Source of the DNA: Klebsiella michiganensis
GTDB lineage: Bacteria > Pseudomonadota > Gammaproteobacteria > Enterobacterales > Enterobacteriaceae
DNA length: 64,000 bases
Direction of reading: 5' to 3'
Assembly: GCA_000963575.1 (NCBI GenBank)
Contig: CP011077.1
Span: forward strand, 4,154,001-4,218,000
The first letter of the stretch is position 1; the number at the start of each line of letters is the position of its first letter. Both the position numbers and the translations under genes were made by a program. The notes below the pieces were generated by a model, which was given only the letters and a program-made list of their open reading frames with translations, did not search any database and was not told the DNA's origin. Positions 27,164 to 38,500 of this stretch are shown here, in pieces.

Positions 27164-29005
27164 TTATTCTCCAGAAAAAACCGCCATGAGCCCGCTGCGG
27201 CGCTCAGTACGCGTGGCTATCGCTTTATTCAAAACGCGTTCATCGGCATACAGCGACAGCTGCTTCCGGGCGCGAGTAATGGCGGTGTACACCAACTCCC
27301 GCGTCACCACCGGCACAAACTGATTCGGCAACACCAGCGCGGCGTGGTCAAATTCAGACCCCTGAGATTTATGCACAGTCATGGCGAAGGCGGTATCGTG
27401 TGCAGGCAGGCGGCTTGGCTGAACGGATTTTACCGTGCCATCAGGCATCGAAAACCAGACTCGAAGCCCTTCCTCACGCTGCAAAGCAATACCAATATCA
27501 CCGTTAAACAGGCCAAGGGAGCTGTCATTTCGGGCAATCATCACCGGACGCCCGTTGTACCAGCGGGACAGCGCCTGGGCAGGTCGCTGAATCAAACGCG
27601 CCTGTACAAGCGCCTGTTCAATACGTTCATTCAGGCCGCTGACGCCGAAAGGCCCTTCACGTAAGGCACACAGCAACTGATAACGGCCAAAGGCACCAAT
27701 GATTTCTGCAGGCCCGGCTTTCTGACGCACCAGCTGCAAATACTCGCCGTAGCCGCTGACGACGTCAGCAATCATCGCCGTGTAATCTTCTGGCGCCTGC
27801 AGCGGCTGCAGTGAGATGTCCGTAAACCCTTGTCCAAACGCGGCTTTCACCTGCCTGCTGTCGCTGGCATTAACGGCAAATGCCAACTGACCGATGCCGG
27901 ACTGACTGTCGAACCGGTAGCTCTTACGCAGCAGGCAAAGCCCGTCCCGCAGCGCGATTGCCCGGGTGCTCTCCCCGACGGGCACCTCACAGCCGGTGAG
28001 CCGCTTTAATTGCTCCGCCCGCGCCGCTGAATACCCGTCATTCACGTAATGGCAGATGTCGCCAAGCACCGCCCCCGCCTCTACGGAAGCCAGCTGATCT
28101 CTGTCTCCGAGGAAGATCACCCTTGCCTGCTCCGGTAAAGCATCAATCAGCCGGGACATCATCGGCAGATCCACCATCGACGCTTCGTCCACCACCAGCA
28201 CATCCAGATGCAGAGGGTTACCGGCATGGTGGCGCAGGCGCTGGCTGTTCGGCTGCGCGCCTAAAAGACGGTGCAGCGTGGAAGCCTCTTCAGGCAGGCG
28301 CTTTTTCTGCTCATCGCTGAGCGGTAGCTGGCGCAGCGCACTTCCCAATGATTCCGTTAGGCGTGCGGCCGCCTTACCCGTGGGTGCCGCAAGCTGAATA
28401 CGCACGGGCTGACCATCAGAAAGCTGAACTAACGCGGCCAGCAGTTTTGCCACCGTTGTGGTTTTACCGGTCCCAGGCCCACCGGAAATAACCGAGATAC
28501 GGCGAGTCAGCGCCACAGCCGCCGCCACCTTCTGCCAGTCCGTCTGCGGGCTGGAGCCAAACAGCGCGTCAAGGCTGTCGCGAAGCCGGGCCTCATCCAC
28601 CACAACAGGCTGATTATGCTCGCCAAAGAAGGCGGCTACCCGCCGTTCATTGCTCCACATGCGGTTGAGGTACAGGCGGTTATCGATCAGTTTCAACGGC
28701 GTGGATGCATCGTCCGAACTCACCGAATGAGAAGCCAGCAATGCGCTGTGCCACCCCGAAGCGGGCCCCGCCTCCGCAAAAAGTTGGGCCACCAGCTCAG
28801 GGTGTTTACCGCCTAAGGCATATTCCGGCTTTAAGCGCTCAAGCGGCAGGCAGACATGCCCCTCGCCTGATTCGCGGCTAAGCAGCGCCGCGGCCAGCAT
28901 GACGGCGGGCTGCTTATCGTTAGCTACCATCATGGCAAACTGTGAATCCAGCGGCCTGAGGGCTTTCAGCGCCACCGCCTGGTTGAGTAACTGAGACATA
29001 CTCAC
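27164..29005 (-). CDS. recD: Exonuclease V subunit RecD
   Basis: 613-residue 5'-3' superfamily 1 helicase, the fast motor of RecBCD, which acts on double-strand breaks. Walker A is ISGGPGTGKTTTVAKLL, Walker B VLVVDEASMVDLPMM, and the C-terminal UvrD-like motif MTVHKSQGSEFDHA. Slightly longer than E. coli RecD (608). Its start overlaps the end of recB by 4 nt. Confidence 0.96.
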   Translation of the reverse strand: MSMSQLLNQAVALKALRPLDSQFAMMVANDKQPAVMLAAALLSRESGEGHVCLPLERLKPEYALGGKHPELVAQLFAEAGPASGWHSALLASHSVSSDDASTPLKLIDNRLYLNRMWSNERRVAAFFGEHNQPVVVDEARLRDSLDALFGSSPQTDWQKVAAAVALTRRISVISGGPGTGKTTTVAKLLAALVQLSDGQPVRIQLAAPTGKAAARLTESLGSALRQLPLSDEQKKRLPEEASTLHRLLGAQPNSQRLRHHAGNPLHLDVLVVDEASMVDLPMMSRLIDALPEQARVIFLGDRDQLASVEAGAVLGDICHYVNDGYSAARAEQLKRLTGCEVPVGESTRAIALRDGLCLLRKSYRFDSQSGIGQLAFAVNASDSRQVKAAFGQGFTDISLQPLQAPEDYTAMIADVVSGYGEYLQLVRQKAGPAEIIGAFGRYQLLCALREGPFGVSGLNERIEQALVQARLIQRPAQALSRWYNGRPVMIARNDSSLGLFNGDIGIALQREEGLRVWFSMPDGTVKSVQPSRLPAHDTAFAMTVHKSQGSEFDHAALVLPNQFVPVVTRELVYTAITRARKQLSLYADERVLNKAIATRTERRSGLMAVFSGE

Positions 29006-32000
29006 AGTTTGATCTCCTCTGCTGCCCCGGCGAAGAGCGCGTCCATCGCCTCAACCAGCCTGATGTCAGGTCGCGTCGCAAAAATGCCCTGATCTGGTTT
29101 ACCCTGCTCCACGCCGCGCAGGAAAAGATAAATCACCCCGCCAAAGTGCCGCTGGTAGTCATACCCGGCCATACGGTGGCGCAGGTAGCGATGTAACGCC
29201 AGCGTGTAAAGCTGGTACTGCAGGTCGTAGCGATGGGATTGCATTGCTACCGCCATCGCCTCCTGGGTGTAGGCACCACTGTCCTCTCCCAGCCAGTTAG
29301 ATTTATAGTCCAGCAGGTAGTAGCGCCCCTGCCAGCGGAACACCAGGTCGATAAACCCTTTCAGCATCCCTTTCACCTGACGGAAGTCCAAAGGCGGACA
29401 GCCAGCAGACAGCGGGTCATAGCGGCGAATCAACGCGTCCAGCGCCGGCGCCTGTAGCTCATTGCTGATGGGTAAATAAAATTCCAGCTCCACCTGACGC
29501 TCCTTCGGTGAAAGCAGATTCAGGGCAACGCCGGTCTCATTGAGCGGTGCCGCAAGCACCTCTGCCAGCCAGCGGCTCACCACCGGCCCCCACTCACTGC
29601 CAAACCCATTGCCAAGCAGTTGCTGTTCCGTTTTCTCGCAATCTACCGGCTGAGTAAAATCGACCTCTTCGAAAAGGCTGTGCAAGAAGGTGCCCGGCGA
29701 AGCACCGCGTGGGAAAGTATGCGGCGTCAGTGATGGCTCACTTTGCTCCGGAGCTTCCCCTACGGCGTCAACGTCAAGGCGCGGCACGAAATCCAGTACC
29801 CGACTACTGCCGTGCTGCTGCAGACCAGAGTAACTGGTCACGCGCCAGTTATCCGAGATTCGACGCTTTAGCTCGCGGGCGGCAAGTTCCGGCAACGCAC
29901 CGGGCAGCGGCTGCCACGGAGTATCATCCCTGGGAGGTAATGTTTCGACGTCGATGGCCTCACTTTTCATACCATCCAGCGCCTGACTTAGCCCTTCGGC
30001 GTCTAGCGCCTCCCCTTTTTGCAGCAAATAGCCCAGCGCGCTGAGATGCAGGTCGCTGTTGCCTTTTTTGGCTCGCCCCCCCCGGAACAACGGCGCAACG
30101 CCCAGGCTGCAGTGCCAGACCGAGCGGGTCAGTGCCACATAGAGCAGGCGCAAGTCTTCCGCCAGACGTTCTTCTTCAGCAAGCCCCAGACTTTCCGCGT
30201 CGTTGCTTAAATCCAGGAGAGAGGTAAAGGTCGTCCGGTCGTGGTACAGGCCGCTGCTCTGCGGGCGGTAATTAGCCACAAACGGCAGCCAGACCAGGGG
30301 ATACTCCAGCCCTTTGGATTTGTGAATGGTCACCACCTGCACCAAATGCTTATCACTTTCGAGCCGCAACTGCTGGCTGGAAGCGTTGCTGTCCGGCTCG
30401 GCAATACGCTGCGCCAGCCAGCGCACCAGCGCATGTTCGCTCTCCATTTCTGCTGAGGCTTCCTGCAACAGCTCGCTGATATGCAGAATATCCGTCAGCC
30501 TGCGCTCTCCGCCCGGCGTGGCCAGCAAGTTTTCAGCTATATTTCTCGCGCCAATCAAGGCTCTTAGCATTGGCATCACGCCACGTCTGAGCCACTGTTC
30601 GCGGTAACCGAAAAACTCTTCAACCAGACTATCCCAGGCCAGTTCATCTTTGTTCAGTGACTCAATATCCCGGGCATCCAGCCCTAACATGCCCGTCGCA
30701 ATGGCGCTGCGCATTGCGGTCTCAATTTCAGGCGTCAGCACTGCCTGTAAAACCCATAGCAGCTCACGCGCCTCAACGGTAGCAAACACCGAATCGCGGT
30801 TAGAGAGATACACGGAAGGAATATTAAGCGCGCCCAGCGCATCGCGCACAATGGCTGCTTCCCCGCGGCTACGGACCAGAATCGTCATGTCTGATGCCCT
30901 GAGCGACCGGGAGTCATCCCCCTGCCAAAGCAGCGCATCCCCGCGCTGCCCGGCGGTTAGCCAGTCGCGAATTTGCCGGGCACACTGCGTTGCCATCGCC
31001 TGTTGGTAATCACTTACACCGACGCCATCGCCCGGCTGAAGCCACATTTTCACCGCTGCCTGGCTTTCACCACGGACGGTAAATCTCAGCCCACCGTTAC
31101 GGGGCGCTGATTTGACCGGCAGGAATGGGATCTGACGGAATAAGAACGGGTTATCAACCTGCTGGAACAGCGTGTTCACGCCGTGAATCATCGCGGGAGA
31201 TGAGCGCCAGTTAGTATCCAGCGTGTAGTGGGCGCTAACTTCATGACGTGCTTTCATGTAGGTAAAAATATCGGCCCCGCGGAAAGCATAAATAGCCTGT
31301 TTTGGGTCACCAATCAGCAGCAGCGCGGTGCCTTGCTGCTTGATATACAGGCGGTGGAAGATGCGATATTGCTGCGGGTCGGTATCCTGGAATTCATCGA
31401 TCATCGCCACCGGAAAACGCCCACGGATAGCCGTAGCTAAGGCATCACCACCGGGCTGATGCAGAGACTCATCGAGCCGGCTCAGCATATCGTCAAAGCC
31501 CAGCTCACCGCGGCGGCGCTTCTCTTGCTGAACAATATAGCGGATTTCCGCCAACGCCCTGGCTATCACCAGGTCACGCAGCGTCAGCGGCTCTGCGAGC
31601 AATGCGTCTATGGCGGTGAACAGACTATGCCGGGGAACCTCGCCTTTCTTGGTTTTCTCTTCAAGCGTGCTTTGCCCAAATCTCGCCAGCGCCTCAGGGA
31701 GCTGATAGCTGGTGGTTTCCAGCTGCGCCCACTGGCCAATAATCTCCAGCCAGTTCGGCAAATGTTTACTGCTGTAGCTGCGTTTATCCACGCCAGAATC
31801 TGCGATAAGGCTTGCCAGCTCCCCCGCCGCTTCCCGCCACTGGGCTTTTACGCCATCTATGGCAGAAATAATCTTTTCATGACGCGCCAGCAGCGTTTCG
31901 TCATCCGCCGGGGGCTGTTTCAACCGGGGCTGTTCGCCCTGAAGCCAGCTATTGATGTCCTTTAAAAGCGCTTCCGGGCCCGACCACTCCTCACTCATCG

Positions 32001-32547
32001 CTTGAGCTACCGGTCTGGGCAGCGGGTAACAGTGGCGCCGCCAGAAATCAGCACACGCATGGCGGCGCAGCACGGACTCATCTTCAAGAAGCTGCTGCTC
32101 AAACAGCATTCCGGACTCAAAAGCATTAAGGCTGAGCATCCGCTGGCAAAAGCCGTGGATCGTGAAGATAGCGGCTTCATCCATCTGCTGTTCGGCTAAC
32201 AGCAAGGTGCGGGCAGCAAGCTGCTTGTCCGCTATCTGGGCAAGCAGGCTCTGCAGAAGTGGGTTTTTGGTGCGGTTACGAATACAGGCGATGCGCAATT
32301 CGTGGATATTCGCCCGAATACGGCCACGCAGTTCTTCGGTGGCAGCTTCGGTGAAAGTCACCACCAACAGTTCTTCAACACCCAGCGGACGGGGGAAAGC
32401 ATTCTCTCCCCCTAAGCCCAGCAGCAGCCGCAAATAAAGCGCGGCGATGGTAAAGGTCTTACCGGTCCCCGCGGAAGCTTCTATCAACCGTTCGCCGAAC
32501 AGCGGCAAACTTAAAGGATCAAGGGGCTGCGCGGTTACATCGGTCAT
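29002..32547 (-). CDS. recB: Exonuclease V subunit RecB
   Basis: 1181-residue helicase-nuclease subunit: a 3'-5' SF1 helicase (Walker A ASAGTGKTFT; VAMIDEFQDTDPQQYRIF), then a C-terminal RecB-type nuclease domain with the LLDYKSNWLG catalytic motif that also loads RecA after Chi. ATG 32547 (MTDVTAQPLDPLSLP) is chosen for homology; the upstream 21 residues overlap ptrA. The ptrA stop and recB start share one base, so translation is probably coupled. Confidence 0.97.
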   Translation of the reverse strand: MTDVTAQPLDPLSLPLFGERLIEASAGTGKTFTIAALYLRLLLGLGGENAFPRPLGVEELLVVTFTEAATEELRGRIRANIHELRIACIRNRTKNPLLQSLLAQIADKQLAARTLLLAEQQMDEAAIFTIHGFCQRMLSLNAFESGMLFEQQLLEDESVLRRHACADFWRRHCYPLPRPVAQAMSEEWSGPEALLKDINSWLQGEQPRLKQPPADDETLLARHEKIISAIDGVKAQWREAAGELASLIADSGVDKRSYSSKHLPNWLEIIGQWAQLETTSYQLPEALARFGQSTLEEKTKKGEVPRHSLFTAIDALLAEPLTLRDLVIARALAEIRYIVQQEKRRRGELGFDDMLSRLDESLHQPGGDALATAIRGRFPVAMIDEFQDTDPQQYRIFHRLYIKQQGTALLLIGDPKQAIYAFRGADIFTYMKARHEVSAHYTLDTNWRSSPAMIHGVNTLFQQVDNPFLFRQIPFLPVKSAPRNGGLRFTVRGESQAAVKMWLQPGDGVGVSDYQQAMATQCARQIRDWLTAGQRGDALLWQGDDSRSLRASDMTILVRSRGEAAIVRDALGALNIPSVYLSNRDSVFATVEARELLWVLQAVLTPEIETAMRSAIATGMLGLDARDIESLNKDELAWDSLVEEFFGYREQWLRRGVMPMLRALIGARNIAENLLATPGGERRLTDILHISELLQEASAEMESEHALVRWLAQRIAEPDSNASSQQLRLESDKHLVQVVTIHKSKGLEYPLVWLPFVANYRPQSSGLYHDRTTFTSLLDLSNDAESLGLAEEERLAEDLRLLYVALTRSVWHCSLGVAPLFRGGRAKKGNSDLHLSALGYLLQKGEALDAEGLSQALDGMKSEAIDVETLPPRDDTPWQPLPGALPELAARELKRRISDNWRVTSYSGLQQHGSSRVLDFVPRLDVDAVGEAPEQSEPSLTPHTFPRGASPGTFLHSLFEEVDFTQPVDCEKTEQQLLGNGFGSEWGPVVSRWLAEVLAAPLNETGVALNLLSPKERQVELEFYLPISNELQAPALDALIRRYDPLSAGCPPLDFRQVKGMLKGFIDLVFRWQGRYYLLDYKSNWLGEDSGAYTQEAMAVAMQSHRYDLQYQLYTLALHRYLRHRMAGYDYQRHFGGVIYLFLRGVEQGKPDQGIFATRPDIRLVEAMDALFAGAAEEIKL

Positions 32548-35432
32548 TATTTCTCGCTTACTAGTGGTAACGTCTGCTGCAGACTGCGTGCCCCCTCCCA
32601 GGTTTTCCACCCTTTCGGAGCCGCATACTCTGCTTTGCCGTTATGGCTGCCGGAAATCTGTGACAGCACCGCCATCCCCTGGGGAGCTATCACCGCCTGA
32701 TGGAAGAAATCGGCCAGCTTCTGTGGCGTTAATTTCTTAATTTCGGCTATCACTTTATCACGGGAATCAAACGCCATGTTTCGGCGATCGAAATCTTTGC
32801 TAAGCTGCGCCGCCTCTTCCGCAAGCGTTTGAGGCGCCTGCTGCATCTGGGCAATCATCCCCTGCTGGATTTGGGCAAATTCGGCGTCGCTCATGCCGCG
32901 CAGTTTTTTCTCGATAACCGGGTAAAACGCTTTAAACCGCTCATACAAGTAAGCTGGCTGTTTATCGCTGCTCTGAAGCAGGAAGCCCACTCCCCACTGG
33001 CGACCAATGGACATAGGGAAAGCAAACACCGCATAGCCAAGCTGCTCTTGTGTCCGCAACTGATTATAGAACCATGGCTGAATAATTTGCCCCAGCATTG
33101 AGCCGTAGGCCGTGCTGGTCGCTTCGTTATAGCCTTTAGGAACATAAACCGCCGCCAGCGCTGAGTCCGTGCTGCTTCCGGCCTTTTCAAACATCGCCAG
33201 ATGCTGCTTATTAATCAGCACATCGTCATTGCGGCACCATTCGTTACCCTTCGGTGCCAGCTGCGTTTTAACATTTTCTGTCAGCTGTTTTGTCTGCTCC
33301 GGAGACATATTGCCAATGACCATAAACTCAGGCCGGGAATTGGTTTTCAGCCGCTCACGATAATCAAGCACGTCCTTAAGCGTCAGCTCAGGCAGCAGCG
33401 CCCGGCGGGTACTACGCTCAAAATAAGGCACCTGCGAAACCATCTGCACCGGGGCAATAGCCTGCTCAAAGGCTTTGCCTTTTTCCGCCGAATCCATCAT
33501 CTGCGCATACCAGGACTTAGCCTGATCCAGCTGTTCTTGCGTTGGGGTGTAGCTAAAATAACCCTTCAACAGCGCTTCAAACAGCTGCGGCAGACGCTGC
33601 GTATAGCCGTTGGCGTTAATCATCAGCCCGCTATTCGCGTTAGATGAGAAACTAATGCCCCCAACCGATGCCTGATTGCTCAGTTCATCCAGCGCAATAC
33701 CGGCCAGATAATCGTTGATGGCAAACAGCACCTGATTCTTCGCGCTGTTCATCACCTGCGGATTACGCAACACAAGAGTCACGTCCGCTTTTGGCTCGTT
33801 GCCAAAATAGCGACTCGGCATATACACCACGCGCAGATCCGGCTCGTGGATCAGCAGCTCAGGTTGCTCGTACTGTTTCTCCGGCTTATAAAGCGTGAAG
33901 TCATCGGGAATGTAAGGGTTCAGCTGAGGTAGCTCAAGCTTGATAGAGTCTGCCTTCTGCTGCCAGTCAGCAAAGGTCTGGGCAGGGATTTTGTCCACTT
34001 CGTAAGGCGCATCAACGAAATAGGCCGTTTTATTGTGCGGCTCCTGTGGGCTGATAAACCATACGCGAGCATTTTGCGGCGTCATCATATCCAGACGCGC
34101 TTTAATCGCCTCAGGATCGTACCGATCGGCAATATTCGCGGCATCCAGCGTATGGGTGACCGGGACGCGCAGCATGGTGTCTGCCAACCATTCGATGTAG
34201 TCCATATCACGGGTAATGGACGGATAGCGGAAGTCGAGATCCAGTACGTGCGCCAGCTCATCAAAGTAACGTTTATCGATACCTTTGGCGCGCAACCGAT
34301 CGAGATAGCTGAATATCGCCGCAACCACCTGGTCACGGTTGGCCAGGCCTTTATCGGTCAGGGAGACGGAGATGGCGAAAACACCGCTATTGCCGGCCAC
34401 CATCGGGTCAGAATCCGCCCGCACGCTCTCCGCAAGCCCCTGCTTTTGCAGCCAATCTGAAAGCGTATCGTGGCTACGGTTGCCGATCAGATAACCAATC
34501 AGCTCATCGGTTTTGCTGCGGAATTTATCGCTATTGTTATCAATGCGGAACTCAACGCGAACCACCTTACGCGGCATGACCGGCACATAGTGGATAAAGA
34601 TACCTTTTTGCGCGTCAGTCACTACCGGCACGTCGATAACCGGCTTTTCGATATTTTTGTTAGGAACCCGGCCGTAAGTTTCGGCGGCAATCTTCGCCAA
34701 TTCTGGCAAAGGCTTGTTGCTGTAGATAACCGCTTTCATCAGATTTGCGGAGTAGTATTTGTTTCTGAACGCCACCAGCGCGTCGAGCAGCTTACTGCCG
34801 GGCTTATCGCGCAGGGTTTCAAGGTTGCCGCCGGAGAAACGTGCCGCTGGGTGCGCAGGGTTTATTGTTTCTGCGCTAACCTGCGCCATACGCATCCCGT
34901 CACGCGCGCGAGCCATCGTCAGTTCGGCGTTTACCGCGTTACGTTCACGCTCGGCATATTGTGCCGCAAGATTAGGTTCAGCAATGGCGTCGGCCAGGCG
35001 GTCTACGGCTCCATCGAGCGCATCGTTTTCCACTTCAAGATAAAATGCGGTTCGGTAGGTGGCGGTACTGGCGTTGTGGCTGCCGCCATGCTTTTTGAGG
35101 AATTCAGACAGGCTATCCGGATCCGGGTATTTTTTGGAGCCCATCAGCGTCATGTGTTCGAGGAAATGCGCAAGCCCAAGATGAGCGTCTGGATCTTCCA
35201 GCGAGCCAACAGGCACCACCAGCGCTGACAGCGACTTCACCGCCTGAGGATCGGAAACCAGCAGCACGGTCATCCCGTTATCTAAACGAATAGCCTGATA
35301 CTGACGAGGATCTTTTTCACTTTTACGGATGGTGTCCTGAATCGGTTGCCATCCGCTATCTGCCTGACTGAAGGGTGCCCAAAGAGCAACGAACAAGAAA
35401 AGCGCGGTAAACCAGGTGCTGCATTTAGGCAT
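32547..35432 (-). CDS. ptrA: Protease III (pitrilysin)
   Basis: 961-residue periplasmic zinc metalloprotease of the M16 insulinase family, degrading small peptides. A signal peptide covers about residues 1-24 (cleavage near SQADSGWQ). The inverted zinc motif HFLEH is in HLGLAHFLEHMTLMGSKKYP, with the distal Glu further on. It lies between recC and recB on the same strand, the conserved enterobacterial arrangement. Confidence 0.97.
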   Translation of the reverse strand: MPKCSTWFTALFLFVALWAPFSQADSGWQPIQDTIRKSEKDPRQYQAIRLDNGMTVLLVSDPQAVKSLSALVVPVGSLEDPDAHLGLAHFLEHMTLMGSKKYPDPDSLSEFLKKHGGSHNASTATYRTAFYLEVENDALDGAVDRLADAIAEPNLAAQYAERERNAVNAELTMARARDGMRMAQVSAETINPAHPAARFSGGNLETLRDKPGSKLLDALVAFRNKYYSANLMKAVIYSNKPLPELAKIAAETYGRVPNKNIEKPVIDVPVVTDAQKGIFIHYVPVMPRKVVRVEFRIDNNSDKFRSKTDELIGYLIGNRSHDTLSDWLQKQGLAESVRADSDPMVAGNSGVFAISVSLTDKGLANRDQVVAAIFSYLDRLRAKGIDKRYFDELAHVLDLDFRYPSITRDMDYIEWLADTMLRVPVTHTLDAANIADRYDPEAIKARLDMMTPQNARVWFISPQEPHNKTAYFVDAPYEVDKIPAQTFADWQQKADSIKLELPQLNPYIPDDFTLYKPEKQYEQPELLIHEPDLRVVYMPSRYFGNEPKADVTLVLRNPQVMNSAKNQVLFAINDYLAGIALDELSNQASVGGISFSSNANSGLMINANGYTQRLPQLFEALLKGYFSYTPTQEQLDQAKSWYAQMMDSAEKGKAFEQAIAPVQMVSQVPYFERSTRRALLPELTLKDVLDYRERLKTNSRPEFMVIGNMSPEQTKQLTENVKTQLAPKGNEWCRNDDVLINKQHLAMFEKAGSSTDSALAAVYVPKGYNEATSTAYGSMLGQIIQPWFYNQLRTQEQLGYAVFAFPMSIGRQWGVGFLLQSSDKQPAYLYERFKAFYPVIEKKLRGMSDAEFAQIQQGMIAQMQQAPQTLAEEAAQLSKDFDRRNMAFDSRDKVIAEIKKLTPQKLADFFHQAVIAPQGMAVLSQISGSHNGKAEYAAPKGWKTWEGARSLQQTLPLVSEK

Positions 35433-35581
35433 TCACAAACCTCGTCTTCACTAACTTACTCATCATTAACAACTTTTCGAAGCAATCCGTAGAACGCCGT
35501 TGTTATATTTCGCCAGCCCTGAGCAAGAAATCGCATCATAATTGAACTCGCCGGGCTGTGCAATTTTTAAACAATCCTTGT

Positions 35582-38500
35582 TCAGGATTGGTTGAATCGG
35601 AACAGAGGAAGCAGGTAGCGCTCGGCCTCTGCGATAATCGCTTCGTAATACTCGACATCAAGGGTACGGTACAAACGTTGCAGCCAGATATCAGCCCCTT
35701 CCCCTTCTACCATATGATTTCCTTCCCAGGCGGCAAGCAGCTTAGCGCGGGCTTTCTGCTGTGTCTCCTCGTCCCATAAAATGGCATTATTTTGTGGGTC
35801 ATAACAGGTTTTTATCCACGCGCCACCGCTGTTAGGGAGCAGCAGTAATGGCTGGCGGAGGCCTTCTTTATAACCCTCAATCAGTTGCAACAGCCAGGCC
35901 TTCGCTTCGTCCTGCGCCATTTGAGGGAAACGCCACTGTGAATCTTTGCGCCCGTACATTCGGCTTTCGCCCGAGTAGCCGCTGGCACAGTAGACCAGAT
36001 GCTCAATCCATAGCTGCATGCCGTGAGCCACATTCAGTACCGAAGGGCGCCAGCGCAGTAAACCATCTGCCTGTACGTCCGACAGCCAGCCCGTCACTCT
36101 GGTTCCGTCGATGTGAAGATCAACTTCACGGCTTTCCCCTTTTTGCCGTTCTGCCAGCACTTTTTCAGCCAGCATTTGCATTTCATTGCGCTGGTTTTCC
36201 CACAGGATTTCACCGAAAGCGCCGTACGGTAGAACGCCCGCGGCCCGATAACGCACAAACAGCTGATGCGGATCGTCTTGCTGAACAAGAGTATTAAGCA
36301 GGTGCTGATTCAACTGAAAGCGATCGAGTACATCGAGGGTGAAAGGCTCCTCATCAGGCAACTCCGTATCTTCAAGGCGGAAGTTAATCCCCAGACGCAT
36401 TTGGAAAAATGCCCGCACCGGGTGCCGCCAGAAGCGCTGTAGCTGCTCAAGGGATATTTCGGCACAGGCTTCGGCATCCAGACGGTGAATAAAGTTAGCA
36501 TGCGCCTCACCGGTGCCGCTCGCCGCCGGCAGCCACTCCTGAGCAAAGCTTTGTCGATCGCCCCCGGCAAGGTAGTTGGTGCTGTCGAAAGGTGTTCGTG
36601 CATGCAGCGTGACCAGATGCTTTCTCACATGCTCACTGCTGTCATCTGCATTGCATTCAGCATCTCCGGGGAGGTAGTGACTGCGCGCGAGATAGTCCAG
36701 CAGTTCTTCCACCAGCACCGACGGGTAGCGCCTGCTGTTGTCCTGGATCGAACGGCCGATATAACTGATGTAAAGCCGCTGCTGAGCCGAAATAAGTGCT
36801 TCCAGGAACAAGTAACGGTCATCGTCCCGGCGGCTGCGGTCGCCGCGCTGCGGGTGTTGGCTCATCAGGTCAAAGCCCAATGGCGCAAGCGTCCGCGGAT
36901 AGACGCCGTCATTCATACCCAGCAAACAAACGACCTTAAAGGGAATGGCGCGCATTGGCATCAGGGTACAGAAGTTCACCGGCCCGGCGAGGAAGCGCTG
37001 GCTGATACGTTCCTGGTCAAGACGCTGAGCCAGTTCATCGCGCAGCAAGGTTAATGGCACGGGTTGCCGGTAGGCTGCATCAGTGCCTTTTTCAATCATC
37101 TCCTGCCACTGCTGCTCAATGAGCGCCAGCGCCGCTTCTGTTTCACTATCAGGCAGGAAGAAGCTGTTCAGCATTTCCCTGCAGAGCGGCAACCATTCAT
37201 CTAAAGGGCGATCTTGGGTTAACAGCTGGCGCCAGCGGTTAAGCTGCATCAGCAACTCCGCAAGCTGCCCCACTAACTCGGCAATCAGGCCGCTGGACTC
37301 ATCATAGGGCAGTACAGAATCCCAGACCCCGGCCTGGCTTTCCATCGCATAGCCAAGCAGCATGCGGGTCAGGCCAAACCGCCATGTGTGCTGCCCGGTC
37401 GCCGGCAGTTCCAGTTCACGAACGTTGTCATCATCAATGCCCCAACGAACACCAGATTCATTCACCCATTTGCGCAGGTAGCGCAGCCCTTCTTCATCGA
37501 TAGAGAAACGCGCCGCCAGCGCAGGCACTTCCAGCAATGAAAGCACATCCTCTGCCGCGAAGCGGCTTTCCGGCAAGCCAAGCAGCAAAATGAATGCCTG
37601 CAGCGCCGGGTGAGCCTGGCGCGCCCGACGGTCAGAAATTGCAAACGGCAGCCAACGTTCATCCTTCGCGCTACCAAACACCGCCTGGATAAACGGGCTG
37701 TAACTATCAATATCCGCAACCATCACGATGATATCGCGCGGCGTAAGATCAGGATCGGCCTCCAGCATCGCCAGCAGTTGATCGTGCAGCACTTCAACTT
37801 CACGCTGCGGACTGTGGCATTCATGGAAGGTCAAAGAACGATCGTTAAGATCCAGCCGCCGTTTACCGTCACTGCGTTCATACTCCTCCGCCGTCAGCCC
37901 CAGAACCTGCGAATCCTTCAGCTCCAGTAAGTCATGCTGCAGCCCGTGGAGAAGGTTATCGGGTTCTAAATCAACAAAAACATCGATCTCTTCAAAACGC
38001 TCAAGTTCGGAAAGCAAAAAGGCGTAGTCGCGCCCCAGTTTGCCCCAGGAGGCCAGCAGGGAATTCCCTACATCCTGTTCACCAAGCTCATTGAACAGCG
38101 AAGAGGCGTTGTCATTATCCTTAAACAAGGTCAGTTCCCGGTCGGCCTGATGTAAGCGACGGCGGCGGCTGACAAGACGGGCAAGAAAGGCAGGATCTTT
38201 AATATCGCCCCAGTAGTAGCGGCAGGGATTGGTAAACAGCACATGGACGTCGATGTGCTTACCCAGCGCCTGCAGAGCCTGGAGGTACACCGGTGGCAGT
38301 GCAGAAATCCCACAAATAAAGACGCGGGACGGTAGCCCCGCCGGGCAAGCATCGCTTTTTTCAAGAGCACTAATAAAACGCTGGTACAGATTGGCACGAT
38401 GCCATTCAGGCTGCCCCAGCTCAGCGGTGTAGCGCACCAGTTCCGCCCAGAGCGGAGCCTGCCAGAGCTGAGACTCTCCCGCACCTTCGACAAGCTCCCC